Shown here piece after piece: positions 8,533-17,137 of a stretch of 64,000 nucleotides of DNA (within the stretch, counting starts at the first letter, position 1; each line of letters starts with the position of its first letter). Below the pieces are notes generated by a model that searched no databases, was not told the DNA's origin, and saw only the letters and a list, made by a program, of their open reading frames with translations. The position numbers and the translations under genes were made by a program. The DNA is from JAJDZL01 sp965220665 (GTDB lineage Bacteria > Pseudomonadota > Gammaproteobacteria > Arenicellales > JAJDZL01): contig CBDCQQ010000005.1 in assembly GCA_965220665.1 (NCBI GenBank), forward strand, positions 930,001-994,000, in the 5' to 3' direction.

Positions 8533-9642
8533 ATGGGTGTTCAGAAAAAATTAAATGACACATTTCTAACCGATCTGTCAGAAGATGTAGATTCTGACAA
8601 TCAGCAGCACGCTCCCAACTCGACCGACGCAGTCGGTAATCGAATAAACATTGAGTTTCATGGAACCGCTCTAGAATATTTCGGAATTTGGATTGTAAAT
8701 GTTCTCCTGTCTTTTGCTACGTTGGGAGTCTATAGCGCATGGGCCAAAGTGAGGCGTGAAACCTACTTCAAGAACAAAACTTCAGTCGATGGATATACTT
8801 TCGAATACCATGCCAGAGGAAGTCAGATCTTAAAAGGACGTCTTCTTGTAGTCTTGATTGTTACATTCTTGGTTGTTTTGTACACCATTAACCCAGCATT
8901 CACTGTAATTATGATTCCCATTGTTGTCTATGCTACTGTTTGGTTACTTGATCACTCTATAAGATACAGAGCCAGAATGACTTCGTATAGGAATGTCAGA
9001 TTCAACTGGCGCGGTATTTTCTGGCAAATGTTCTGGTTCTATGTTGTTACACCTTGGGTTTTGGTTCTCTCCCTCGGATTCCTTGCCCCACTAATTTGGA
9101 AGCACTATCACTGCTATATTGCAACCCATCATTCCTACGGTACTGCACCTTTCGATACAAACCCAACAACTTCAATGTTTTATCTGGCATTTGTTTTCAG
9201 CGCAATACCCCCTATGATTGGCGTTGCGTTAGTCCTAATAATTGTTGGGGTAATACCAGGATTCAATTTTCCCTCGGCTGATCTAACCCCGTTTCTTGTT
9301 CTTACGCTGATCTGCTCTGGGTTCCTGATACCAACGGTTTACAAAGTATTGTGTCGAAACCTAGTTATTCAGAATCTGAAACTTTCTGATGCAGTGACAT
9401 TTCATTCATCTTTACGTCCTGCTCGCTATATCTGGATTCTGTTTACTAATTTGGTTGCCAGCCTTTTTAGTCTCGGATTGCTACTTCCGTGGGCAAAAGT
9501 ACGAATGTATAAGTACCTGACCAGTTGCACAAGCCTTACCATCATTGGTGATATGAATGAATTCGTGGATGATGCGACTATACCTCAAAGTGCGTTTGGA
9601 GAGGAATTCGCGGAACATGCGGGATTCGAAATTAGCATCTGA
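8533..9642 (+). CDS. DUF898 (YjgN-like) polytopic membrane protein
   Basis: 369 residues. The family signature is visible twice: FHGTALEYFGIWIVNVLLSF followed by LGVYSAWAKVRRETYFKNKT near the N-terminus, and the matching SLGLLLPWAKVRMYKYLTSCT near the C-terminus. Seven to eight hydrophobic segments fill the protein (LLVVLIVTFLVVLYTI, VIMIPIVVYATVWLL, WVLVLSLGFLAPLIW and others). YjgN-type proteins are inner-membrane proteins of unknown function. It has its own 308-bp upstream region and no clear partner, though it neighbours the sigma/anti-sigma pair. Confidence 0.85.
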   Translation: MGVQKKLNDTFLTDLSEDVDSDNQQHAPNSTDAVGNRINIEFHGTALEYFGIWIVNVLLSFATLGVYSAWAKVRRETYFKNKTSVDGYTFEYHARGSQILKGRLLVVLIVTFLVVLYTINPAFTVIMIPIVVYATVWLLDHSIRYRARMTSYRNVRFNWRGIFWQMFWFYVVTPWVLVLSLGFLAPLIWKHYHCYIATHHSYGTAPFDTNPTTSMFYLAFVFSAIPPMIGVALVLIIVGVIPGFNFPSADLTPFLVLTLICSGFLIPTVYKVLCRNLVIQNLKLSDAVTFHSSLRPARYIWILFTNLVASLFSLGLLLPWAKVRMYKYLTSCTSLTIIGDMNEFVDDATIPQSAFGEEFAEHAGFEISI

Positions 9643-9722
9643 ATTTTAATATTGCGGCAAACGCTTCCAACCTGATTCTTCCGAATCTACATTTGCCTAA
9701 CCGAAGTTTAACTAGTGCCATA

Positions 9723-10120
9723 TCATGCATCAATTGTCGGATAAAGCTTTTTCAGTCGAATGCGCGCATCTTCGCTGGTGAACTGCCAGTCAACAGTTGC
9801 ATTGATTCAGTCCCGCTGCACCTGCCAGGCGGACACTTCGCCGCGCAGCCTGTCAATCGAATCAATTCTGCGGTTCAGACACTGACGCGCCATGACGCTG
9901 ATCTCAGACTCGGCAACATTCAGCCAACTACCGTGCTTCGGCGTGTAAACGAATTTGAAGCGATCCCAAAGCGCTTTCGCAACGCCTGGCTCAAACACCT
10001 CGTACAGCGCACCCGGCCGATGCGTGTTCAGATTATCCATCACCAGCGTGGTCGTTTTCGCCGACCGATAGCGATCTGCAATGTCGCTGAGAAACTGCGC
10101 AAAGTCACGCTTGGCACTGC
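9723..10120 (-). pseudogene. IS630-family transposase remnant (C-terminal DDE part)
   Basis: Reverse-strand reading gives AKRDFAQFLSDIAD, TLVMDNLNTH, FVYTPKHGSWLNVAESE and the tail WQFTSEDARIRLKKLYP, diagnostic for the IS630/DDE_3 catalytic domain (second Asp in MDN, Glu in AESE). The N-terminal half is missing: homology begins near 10120. An in-frame TGA at 9807-9809 separates the main block from the last 27 codons, which end at 9723-9725. It is truncated and nonsense-mutated, hence inactive. No terminal inverted repeats were recognised. Confidence 0.85.
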
Positions 10121-10224
10121 GTATTCCAGTTAATGTGACACACAGAATGGTAAACGAAAAACCGATTCCAGAAACTCCCCACACTCAAGATCAATCAATA
10201 CGGATGTATCAGAGACAATTCCCT

Positions 10225-11319
10225 TCAATTTTCAGATATTGCCTCTGAATTCGGTGGATTGTCCATTAGCTGGACAAGCTCGTGAACAGAGAGTCCAAGC
10301 AATTCAGCGGCTTTTGCTTCAGAGATGAATTTTTCTGCTAAGGCGCGGTAACACAAACGATGGAAGCGAGTCGGTTCTTCACCTTTCTCAATGGCGTATG
10401 GCTCCTGATAGGGGTAAGTACGCCAGCCTCGACGGTTAAATTCATCGAACAGTTGTTGAAAAAGAGACTTGTTGAATATTCCAATCTCCCTGCATCGGTA
10501 AGTCAGAGCCTGCACGCTCACACCAAAATAACGCTTCAATTCAAAAAGTTCACTCCAGCCCATTGACTTTCGGAACTTTCCAATTTCGGCCCGGAGCGTT
10601 TCGGCCGGCATCAGTAACGCTCCCGCAAATCGGTATGCAGCCATTCCTTCATCAACTCCAGACCCGACTTCCAATGCCATGTGGCCGAGTTCATGTGCAA
10701 TTGTGAAGCGCTGTCGTTCGCCCCATTGATTTCGATTTACGACGATAACCGATGATGAAGCTTTCCGGTTATTTCTACTTACCCTTGCCGTAAGTCCATC
10801 GATATTGTCGGAAAGAGGAATTGATAGTATCTTGATTCCTCGGTCTTCCAACATTTCCACAAGATTCGGAATTGGGCTAATTCCAACCCGCCAGTGAAGA
10901 CGAAGATTATGCGCAGCCTGTTCGACTTCAGCCAAATCGTTCAATATCGGCCATGGTGCTTCCCGCGGCATGTCCCAATCAACCGTCGGTAGGCCAAGAA
11001 TATCTTCCACCGTAAGGTAACGTTCCAGATATTCCAGTACTTTTGCTTCGACCTGATTTTTTTCACGCCCACCTGTGAAGCATTTTTTTCGAAATTCCAC
11101 GGATTCCAAGACAATATCAGTGTCGCTGGCAAGATAGTCTTCCGAAACACCCAACGCTCCTGCGAGTGCAATCAACACACCTGAACTGGGAATTGACTCA
11201 TCCCGTTCATATTTGCTGATTGCCTGTGCGCTGACTCGGTTGTCAATTTTGCTTGCAAGATCTCGTAACGAAAGACCCAAAGCGCGTCTGGACAACTTAA
11301 TTCTTTGACCTAATGACAT
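10225..11319 (-). CDS. XRE-family regulator with ImmA/IrrE metallopeptidase domain
   Basis: 364 residues from ATG 11319. The N-terminal helix-turn-helix (LGQRIKLSRRALGLSLRDLA, then AQAISKYERDESIPSSG) is of the XRE/Cro type. The central ImmA/IrrE (COG2856) domain carries the zinc-protease motif in FTIAHELGHMALE (HExxH), with a downstream glutamate-rich helix. Such proteins cleave or control repressors in mobile elements and stress responses, or act as antitoxins. The ATG at 11319 is chosen over an upstream TTG (11346) because a consensus promoter at 11347-11374 puts the transcript start downstream of the TTG. No toxin-like partner lies beside it; it neighbours an IS remnant. Confidence 0.88.
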   Translation of the reverse strand: MSLGQRIKLSRRALGLSLRDLASKIDNRVSAQAISKYERDESIPSSGVLIALAGALGVSEDYLASDTDIVLESVEFRKKCFTGGREKNQVEAKVLEYLERYLTVEDILGLPTVDWDMPREAPWPILNDLAEVEQAAHNLRLHWRVGISPIPNLVEMLEDRGIKILSIPLSDNIDGLTARVSRNNRKASSSVIVVNRNQWGERQRFTIAHELGHMALEVGSGVDEGMAAYRFAGALLMPAETLRAEIGKFRKSMGWSELFELKRYFGVSVQALTYRCREIGIFNKSLFQQLFDEFNRRGWRTYPYQEPYAIEKGEEPTRFHRLCYRALAEKFISEAKAAELLGLSVHELVQLMDNPPNSEAISEN

Positions 11320-11338
11320 TAATTTTCTTCCATTGTTA

Positions 11339-11375
11339 GTTGACAAATTATAAGGTATGAAGTTATTATGTCAAC
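11339..11375 (-). promoter_or_regulatory. Promoter and inverted-repeat operator of the XRE/ImmA gene
   Basis: On the reverse strand, TTGACA (11369-11374) and TATAAT (11347-11352) are separated by 16 bp, a near-consensus sigma-70 promoter reading toward the XRE/ImmA gene. The same stretch is bracketed by the inverted repeat GTTGACA (11339-11345) and TGTCAAC (11369-11375), so a dimeric XRE repressor could sit across the promoter. Autoregulation is the inference; the sequences are seen directly. Confidence 0.75.
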
Positions 11376-11824
11376 TAGTGATGTTTTCCATAATCCGCAA
11401 TCGGAAGTCTTTTTATTAGCCAATGGCCGGGATTACAGCGCACCGGAGGCCGGCTGCGCCGGAATTTCCTGGAATCTGAGATGCCAATTGAAACCCAGCA
11501 TCCGTTCACCAGATATCCACAAGCGCGTCTTCAGCCTTAATGGGAAATTCCAGTCGAGTCACCGCCATGATTTGTCGTGCAACTTCGGTGAAGAACTAAT
11601 TGAAATTCAAGTCAAGCTGCACAGACGTACTATGCGACAGAACTGCTGGAACAGGCGGAAGATGCCGTGCTGACTTTCTCATTGATCAAAGACATGAAGC
11701 CACTGGCCGAAACCTGCGCCCGAGTCATCACGATATTTAACGCGGCTCGCGACAGTTCACAAACGAGGAAACTTTATCGCGAACTATTGGCCTCAGCTGA
11801 AGACCTGGCTGCAAACCCGGTGGA
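11376..11824 (+). other. Gap with a possible decayed gene fragment
   Basis: About 450 bp with no intact gene. A plus-strand frame beginning after a stop at 11601-11603 reads NSSQAAQTYYATELLEQAED and continues KDMKPLAETCARVITIFNAA and LYRELLASAEDLAANP. It looks like real helical protein sequence and runs into the antisense of the O-methyltransferase gene. It has no proper start and is most simply a truncated remnant. I cannot assign a family. The GC-rich stretch near 11440-11462 contains a short inverted repeat. Confidence 0.35.
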
Positions 11825-12457
11825 TCAAATCTTGCGTGCGACCATCAGACCATCGCGAATTGGCAGCAAGGTGTTGGACACGCGTGAATCCGCCAAAACG
11901 TGCCGGTTGAATTCGGCAAGTGCCACAGCCGACTCATCTTCGGGGTTTAAAACCTCACCGCTCCAGAGTACATTGTCGGCAATAATCAAACCGCCGCCCG
12001 AGACCAGCGGCATGACTGCTTCATAGTATCGGATGTAGTTGACTTTATCGGCATCGATGTACACCATATCGAAGGGCCCATCAAGACTGGGAACGACGTC
12101 CAGTGCATGTCCAATCCTGATTTTTATTTTGCTTCCGTGAGGACTGCGACCAAAGAATCTCTGGGCAATCGCCTCACTGTCCGGATCAATGTCGAGTGTG
12201 ATCAACTCGCCATCGTGCGGCAAAACCTCAGCAACTGCCAGTGCAGAATAGCCGGTAAACATTCCAATTTCCAGCACTCGCTTTGCTCCGACACTGCGCG
12301 CCAGAAGCCTGAGAACAGCTGCCTGGAGTCCACCGGACAGCATTCTTGACATGTCGGAATTTTCAACGGTCCAGTCGTGGATTTCTGTTACCAGCTCAGA
12401 CGTTTGTTCTGAATGTGTTTCAGCATAAGCTTCAATTTTTTCATCAATAAAATTCAT
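11825..12457 (-). CDS. SAM-dependent O-methyltransferase (class I, CCoAOMT-like)
   Basis: 210 residues from ATG 12457. The SAM-binding motif I is VLEIGMFTGYSALAVAE, followed by the acidic loop ITLDIDPD. The metal/substrate region is FDMVYIDADKVNYIRYYEAV and the strand GGGLIIADNVLWSGEV, all typical of the caffeoyl-CoA/catechol O-methyltransferase family, which methylates catechols or hydroxylated small molecules with Mg2+. An in-frame TTG/ATG extension up to 12628 would add 57 residues unlike the family, so the inner start is preferred. It is transcribed divergently from the mgs-like operon; the substrate is unknown. Confidence 0.88.
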   Translation of the reverse strand: MNFIDEKIEAYAETHSEQTSELVTEIHDWTVENSDMSRMLSGGLQAAVLRLLARSVGAKRVLEIGMFTGYSALAVAEVLPHDGELITLDIDPDSEAIAQRFFGRSPHGSKIKIRIGHALDVVPSLDGPFDMVYIDADKVNYIRYYEAVMPLVSGGGLIIADNVLWSGEVLNPEDESAVALAEFNRHVLADSRVSNTLLPIRDGLMVARKI

Positions 12458-12695
12458 GGCGGATAAAGTCGTGCGAAATGATGGTTCAAGACCGGAATGT
12501 CTGCCAAATGTTATATCTTTGTACGTTCTGACACCTGGAAATTTCTTCACCTGACCGGTTTCACTCAAACCGCCTGAAATCTCCCGTTTTTTTTGTTCGT
12601 CGGCTTGATTTAAGATAGAATTAAGCACTTTCTATCCCGGTGTTCAGGGGTAGCAATGGCATGCCCGTTCAAACCAGTAGTGCATTCAGACAATC

Positions 12696-13625
12696 ATGTG
12701 CGGAATTGTTGGTCTATATCTCAAGAAACCAGAACTAGAGTCTCGGCTTGGTGAGTTCGTCTCAGACATGCTTGAGGAAATGGGTGACCGCGGACCTGAC
12801 AGTGCAGGCGTGGCAATTTACCGAAATCCGGCACCAGAAGGAGGTTCCAAGGTATCACTATTCAGCGCCAGTTCAGATGAAGACTGGCCGGCACGGGCCG
12901 CTCAGGCCAGCCAGGCATTTGACCTTGATTTTCATCTTGAAATACATGCCAGCCATGCCATTTTGACAAGCTCGGCGCCAGTCGATGAAATCGAGCGCTG
13001 GATACGCAGCAATTGGTCGGATCTGCGCATAATGAGCGTCGGTGAGTCAATCGAAATTTACAAGGAAATGGGGCACCCGAAAGCTGTTGCAGAGCGATTC
13101 GGGTTTAAGAACTTCTCTGGCACACACGCCGTTGCGCACACCCGCATGGCAACTGAAAGCGCGGTGACCACCGAGCACTCACACCCCTTTTCCACGGGTC
13201 TTGACTTATGCCTGGTCCATAACGGTTCACTGTCAAATCACAACCGCCTCAGAAGTTACCTTACCAGGCAAGGCGGCCAGTTTCAGACTGACAATGACAG
13301 TGAAGTCGCGGCAGGTTACCTGACCTGGCGACTGTCACTCGGCGAATCAGTAGTCGACGCGCTTGAGTCTGCCATCCGGGACCTAGACGGTTTTTACACA
13401 TTTGCCATCGGCTCAAGTAACGGGTTCTCAGTGCTGCGCGATCCGATCGCCTGCAAACCAGCGGTGCTCGCTGAAAACGATGACTGGGTAGCAATGTCAT
13501 CGGAATATCGTGCCATAGCCCGCTTACCCGATGCAAAGCACTCCAACATTTGGGAACCCGCCCCAGCACAGATATACAGCTGGGAGCGTAGTAAATCTGT
13601 AGCCGGAACTGAAAATGCAGTTTGA
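12696..13625 (+). CDS. mgsA: Glutamine amidotransferase class II subunit, N-methylglutamate synthase subunit A-like
   Basis: 309 residues. It begins MCGIVGLY, so after Met removal Cys2 is the N-terminal nucleophile of class II (GltB/PurF-type) glutaminases. Family motifs GDRGPDSAG, AHTRMATES, LVHNGSLSN and DNDSEVAAGY are all in order. In the N-methylglutamate pathway this subunit releases or handles the amine from gamma-glutamylmethylamide; the same family is also annotated GlxB beside rhizobial glnT. It overlaps the next gene by 11 bp and leads a four-gene operon. The call rests on operon context plus family. Confidence 0.82.
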   Translation: MCGIVGLYLKKPELESRLGEFVSDMLEEMGDRGPDSAGVAIYRNPAPEGGSKVSLFSASSDEDWPARAAQASQAFDLDFHLEIHASHAILTSSAPVDEIERWIRSNWSDLRIMSVGESIEIYKEMGHPKAVAERFGFKNFSGTHAVAHTRMATESAVTTEHSHPFSTGLDLCLVHNGSLSNHNRLRSYLTRQGGQFQTDNDSEVAAGYLTWRLSLGESVVDALESAIRDLDGFYTFAIGSSNGFSVLRDPIACKPAVLAENDDWVAMSSEYRAIARLPDAKHSNIWEPAPAQIYSWERSKSVAGTENAV

Positions 13626-14292
13626 TCTGGCCACCCAATCACTACGGGAGATCAACGCCGCACTGCATCATTCCGACAGAGAGGAGGGTGAAGAATTTGT
13701 CATCGCCCATCCCAAGGGCACGCATTCTGTCGCCGTCGGGCTGACTGACCCCATTGACGTGACCATCGACGGCCACGTGGGATATTACTGTGCCGGAATG
13801 AACAAAAATGCAAGCATTCACATCGCTGGCAACGCCGGTCCAGGGCTCGCTGAAAACATGATGTCCGGAAGAGTTGTGGTAGATGGTAACGCCTCGCAAT
13901 ATGCAGGCGCCTCGGGTCATGGAGGTCTGCTGGTGATCAAGGGCAATACCAGTTCGCGCTGTGGTATCTCAATGAAAGGCATAAATATTGTCGTAGGCGG
14001 CTCCATCGGTCATTTTGGCGCATTCATGGCGCAATCTGGCCGTCTTGTCGTTTGCGGCGACTGCGGCGGCAATCTCGGTGATTCAATTTATGAAGCGCAT
14101 ATATTTGTTTGCGGTGAAATTGACAGTCTCGGTTCAGACTGCATCGAGAAAGAAATGACACCTGATCACCAAAGGGAGCTTGAGATCCTGTTACAGAGCG
14201 CCGGACTTCATAATTCAGTTGCGGAATTTCGCCGCTACGGTTCGGCACGGACACTCTATAACTTTAATATCGACAACGCTGATGCCATCTGA
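13615..14292 (+). CDS. mgsB: GltB C-terminal (GXGXG) domain protein, N-methylglutamate synthase subunit B-like
   Basis: 225 residues made almost wholly of the glycine-repeat beta-helix seen at the C-terminus of glutamate synthase: GHVGYYCAGMNKNASIHIAG, NAGPGLAENMMSGRVVVDG, ASGHGGLLVIKGNTSSRCGI, NLGDSIYEAHIFVCGE. In glutamate synthase this domain bridges the glutaminase and synthase parts, and here it is a separate subunit (MgsB/GlxC). The ATG at 13615 lies inside the end of the amidotransferase gene, so the two are translationally coupled. Confidence 0.85.
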   Translation: MQFDLATQSLREINAALHHSDREEGEEFVIAHPKGTHSVAVGLTDPIDVTIDGHVGYYCAGMNKNASIHIAGNAGPGLAENMMSGRVVVDGNASQYAGASGHGGLLVIKGNTSSRCGISMKGINIVVGGSIGHFGAFMAQSGRLVVCGDCGGNLGDSIYEAHIFVCGEIDSLGSDCIEKEMTPDHQRELEILLQSAGLHNSVAEFRRYGSARTLYNFNIDNADAI

Positions 14293-15616
14293 AATGAAAC
14301 GTCAGAATATTGACCCCCGGCCGCTTCGTCCCTCGTCGACATTTCCTGACCATGTGCTTGCAGAAATCCATCGAGCCGCTGATCAGGGAGTCTACGAAAT
14401 CCGTGGATTTGGTGCGAAACGATCAATTCCAACATTTGACGATTTGTTGTTCTTAGGTGCATCCATGTCGCGCTACCCGCTTGAAGGCTACCGCGAACGC
14501 TGTGATACCAATGTGTTGATTGGCAACCGGTTTGCAAAGCAGCCCCTGGAACTTAAAATTCCGATTACCATCGCTGGCATGAGTTTTGGCGCCCTCGGTG
14601 CCAATGCGAAAGAGTCAATTGGACTGGCTGCCACCGAGATGGGGACTAGCACCACCACGGGTGACGGTGGCATGACAGATGAAGAGCGTCTTTCATCAAA
14701 AACACTGATATATCAGGTTCTGCCTTCAAGGTACGGACTCAACCCGGATGATGTGCGACGCGCCGACGCACTGGAAGTGGTCGTCGGACAAGGCGCAAAA
14801 CCAGGTGGTGGTGGCATGCTGCTGGGTCAGAAAATTACCGAACGAGTAGCTGGAATGCGTGATCTGCCAGTTGGGATTGATCAGCGAAGTGCATGCCGAC
14901 ATCCGGACTGGACTGGACCTGATGATCTTGAAATAAAAGTTCAAGAACTTAGAGAAATCACTGACTGGAAAATTCCGATTCTGATCAAAATTGGTGCCAC
15001 CCGCGTTCAATTTGATGTCGCACTGGCTATCAAGGCGGGAGCCGATGCTATTGTGCTTGATGGTATGCAAGGCGGTACCGCAGCGACACAAGATGTATTC
15101 ATCGAACACGTTGGAATTCCGACTCTGCCTGCAGTGCGACAGGCCGTTGATGCCCTTGTTGAGCTCGATATGCATCGTAAGGTTCAGTTGATCGTTTCGG
15201 GAGGCATTCGAAGTGGAGCCGATGTTGCCAAAGCCCTGGCTCTGGGGGCTGATGCCGTTTCGATTGGCAGCGCGGCAATGGTTGCGCTTGGCTGCAATCG
15301 ACCCGTTTATCTTGAGGATTATGAAAAACTCGGTACTTTGCCAGGGTGCTGTCATCATTGCCACACAGGGCGCTGTCCAGTCGGAATTACCACCCAGGAC
15401 CCTGACCTCGAAGCGCGTCTTCGGCCCGAACAGGGATCGAAGTGGCTTCGAAATTACCTTTCCACTATGGTGCTTGAACTGCAGACGCTGGCAAGAGCCT
15501 GCGGTAAGAGTCATGTCCAAAATTTGGAACCAGAGGACATGGTTGCTCTGACAGTTGAAGCAGCTGCCATGGCAAAAGTACCACTTGCCGGAACCAGTTG
15601 GATTCCTGGAGCATAA
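14282..15616 (+). CDS. mgsC: FMN-binding glutamate synthase-like subunit, N-methylglutamate synthase subunit C-like
   Basis: 444 residues from ATG 14282 (a second ATG at 14294 is equally possible). It matches the FMN/Fe-S synthase domain of GltB: PITIAGMSFGALGANAKE, GDGGMTDEER, GQGAKPGGGGMLLGQKI, DAIVLDGMQGGTAA and GGIRSGADVAKALALGAD for FMN binding. The cysteine cluster LPGCCHHCHTGRCPVGIT provides the [3Fe-4S] ligands. With the two upstream subunits it should form the complex that transfers a methylamino group to 2-oxoglutarate, giving N-methylglutamate. In glx-type annotation it is GlxD. Confidence 0.85.
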   Translation: MPSEMKRQNIDPRPLRPSSTFPDHVLAEIHRAADQGVYEIRGFGAKRSIPTFDDLLFLGASMSRYPLEGYRERCDTNVLIGNRFAKQPLELKIPITIAGMSFGALGANAKESIGLAATEMGTSTTTGDGGMTDEERLSSKTLIYQVLPSRYGLNPDDVRRADALEVVVGQGAKPGGGGMLLGQKITERVAGMRDLPVGIDQRSACRHPDWTGPDDLEIKVQELREITDWKIPILIKIGATRVQFDVALAIKAGADAIVLDGMQGGTAATQDVFIEHVGIPTLPAVRQAVDALVELDMHRKVQLIVSGGIRSGADVAKALALGADAVSIGSAAMVALGCNRPVYLEDYEKLGTLPGCCHHCHTGRCPVGITTQDPDLEARLRPEQGSKWLRNYLSTMVLELQTLARACGKSHVQNLEPEDMVALTVEAAAMAKVPLAGTSWIPGA

Positions 15617-15749
15617 GCCATTTGAGCAATTTGTTATGGGTGCACAACAGATATTTTTGGGTTTGACCTGCTCGCGAGAGTGTGAATCAGGCTGAACAGT
15701 CTGGTTGATTGTTTACGTGAGCTCCAATCACATTTCAGGAGGTTGAAAG

Positions 15750-17057
15750 ATGTCGACAGATCTTGCAAAAGTCGCAAAAGAAGAATCAATCAAGTATTTC
15801 TTGATCAGTTTCGTTGACCTGTTTGGCGTGCTTCGGGCAAAACTTGTGCCTGCCGCCGCAATTGGTGGAATGCAGGAAGAAGGCGCTGGGTTCGCCGGGT
15901 TCGCAACTTGGCTGGACATGACTCCTGCAGACCCCGACATGCTCGCAATTCCCGACCCCAACAGTCTCATCATTCTGCCTTGGAACCGTGAAATCGGATG
16001 GCTGGCTGCAGATTTGTGGATGAGTGGCGCCGAAGTGGAGCAGTGTCCACGCGTGATGCTGAAGAGACAGATCGCCAAGTTCGCCGAAAACGGCCATGTG
16101 ATGAAAACTGGCGTTGAATGCGAATACATGTTGATCAACACGAGTGGCGATGATATCAGTGACTCGCTGGACTCCCAGGAGAAGCCTTGCTATGACCAGT
16201 CTTCGTTACTCAGAAAATATCACATCGTCAGTGAAATCTGCGATGCCATGGTCGAACTTGGCTGGGGACCTTACCAGAACGACCACGAAGACGCTAACGG
16301 ACAGTTTGAGATGAACTGGGACTACAGCGACGCCCTGACGACAGCAGATCGGCATACCTTCTTCAAATTCATGGTAAAGACAATCGCTGAGCGCAATGGC
16401 GAGCGCGCAACATTTATGCCGAAACCTTTTGTTGATTTGACTGGTAATGGCTGTCACGCACATGTCTCGGTGTGGAATTCCGATGGAAGCAAAAATCTGT
16501 TTCTTGACGAATCTGAGGAAATGGGACTTTCCGAATTGGCGTACAAGTTTTTAGGCGGCATCATTCACAGTGCAGAGGAGCTGTGTTCATTTTTTAATCC
16601 AACTGTCAACAGCTACAAGAGGATTAATGCCGCACGGACCCGCTCAGGCGCTTCCTGGTCACCCAACTCAGTTACCTACACCGGAAACAATCGAACGCAC
16701 ATGATTCGAATTCCTGATACAGGACGTTTCGAATTGCGTTTGATGGATGGTTCAGCGAATCCTTACCTGTTGCAAGCTGGAATTGCAGCGGCCGGACTTG
16801 ACGGTATTCAGAACAACCGCGACCCGGGGCAGAGACTGGACAATGACATGTATGCCAATCCTGAACTGGCTGGCGATGTCAAGAAACTACCACTGAATCT
16901 GCTGGATGCCATTCGACTCACCGAGTCCAGTGAGGTACTTAGAAATTCACTTGGCGCTGACAACATCAATAGCTATTGCAAATTGAAACTGCAGAACTGG
17001 AATCAATACTGCGCTGAGGTTTCCAACTGGGAGCGTGCCAATACGCTAGACTGCTGA
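15750..17057 (+). CDS. gmaS: Type III glutamine synthetase family, probable gamma-glutamylmethylamide synthetase
   Basis: 435 residues, the usual length of GlnT/GmaS. Glutamine-synthetase fold motifs are present: KTGVECEYMLI, NDHEDANGQFEMNWDY, GNGCHAHVSVW, NPTVNSYKRINAARTRSGASW and RFELRLMDGSANPYL. Members either make glutamine or ligate methylamine to glutamate, giving gamma-glutamylmethylamide. Being in the same operon as the three mgs-like genes favours the methylamine role. The start has an excellent AGGAGG at 15737-15742, 8 bp before ATG, and a 133-bp gap separates it from mgsC. The methylglutamate dehydrogenase genes (mgdABCD) are not in the window. Confidence 0.83.
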   Translation: MSTDLAKVAKEESIKYFLISFVDLFGVLRAKLVPAAAIGGMQEEGAGFAGFATWLDMTPADPDMLAIPDPNSLIILPWNREIGWLAADLWMSGAEVEQCPRVMLKRQIAKFAENGHVMKTGVECEYMLINTSGDDISDSLDSQEKPCYDQSSLLRKYHIVSEICDAMVELGWGPYQNDHEDANGQFEMNWDYSDALTTADRHTFFKFMVKTIAERNGERATFMPKPFVDLTGNGCHAHVSVWNSDGSKNLFLDESEEMGLSELAYKFLGGIIHSAEELCSFFNPTVNSYKRINAARTRSGASWSPNSVTYTGNNRTHMIRIPDTGRFELRLMDGSANPYLLQAGIAAAGLDGIQNNRDPGQRLDNDMYANPELAGDVKKLPLNLLDAIRLTESSEVLRNSLGADNINSYCKLKLQNWNQYCAEVSNWERANTLDC

Positions 17058-17101
17058 ATGGTCTGTCGACCTTTGACCCAATAATCCGGTTGCACAATCA
17101 T

Positions 17102-17134
17102 AGTTTGACTGCCAATCCCAAAGGCAGTCAAACT
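17102..17134. terminator. Convergent-gene hairpin, likely bidirectional terminator
   Basis: Perfect 12-bp inverted repeat AGTTTGACTGCC (17102-17113) and GGCAGTCAAACT (17123-17134) with a 9-nt loop, between the convergent gmaS-like and anmK genes. T-tracts are short on both sides, so efficiency is uncertain, but position and stem fit a shared terminator. Confidence 0.7.
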
Positions 17135-17137
17135 TAT

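Noticed and set aside
9693..10133. Plus-strand frame of 146 codons
   Set aside because: It is the antisense of the IS630 transposase remnant, which has clear DDE motifs on the other strand.
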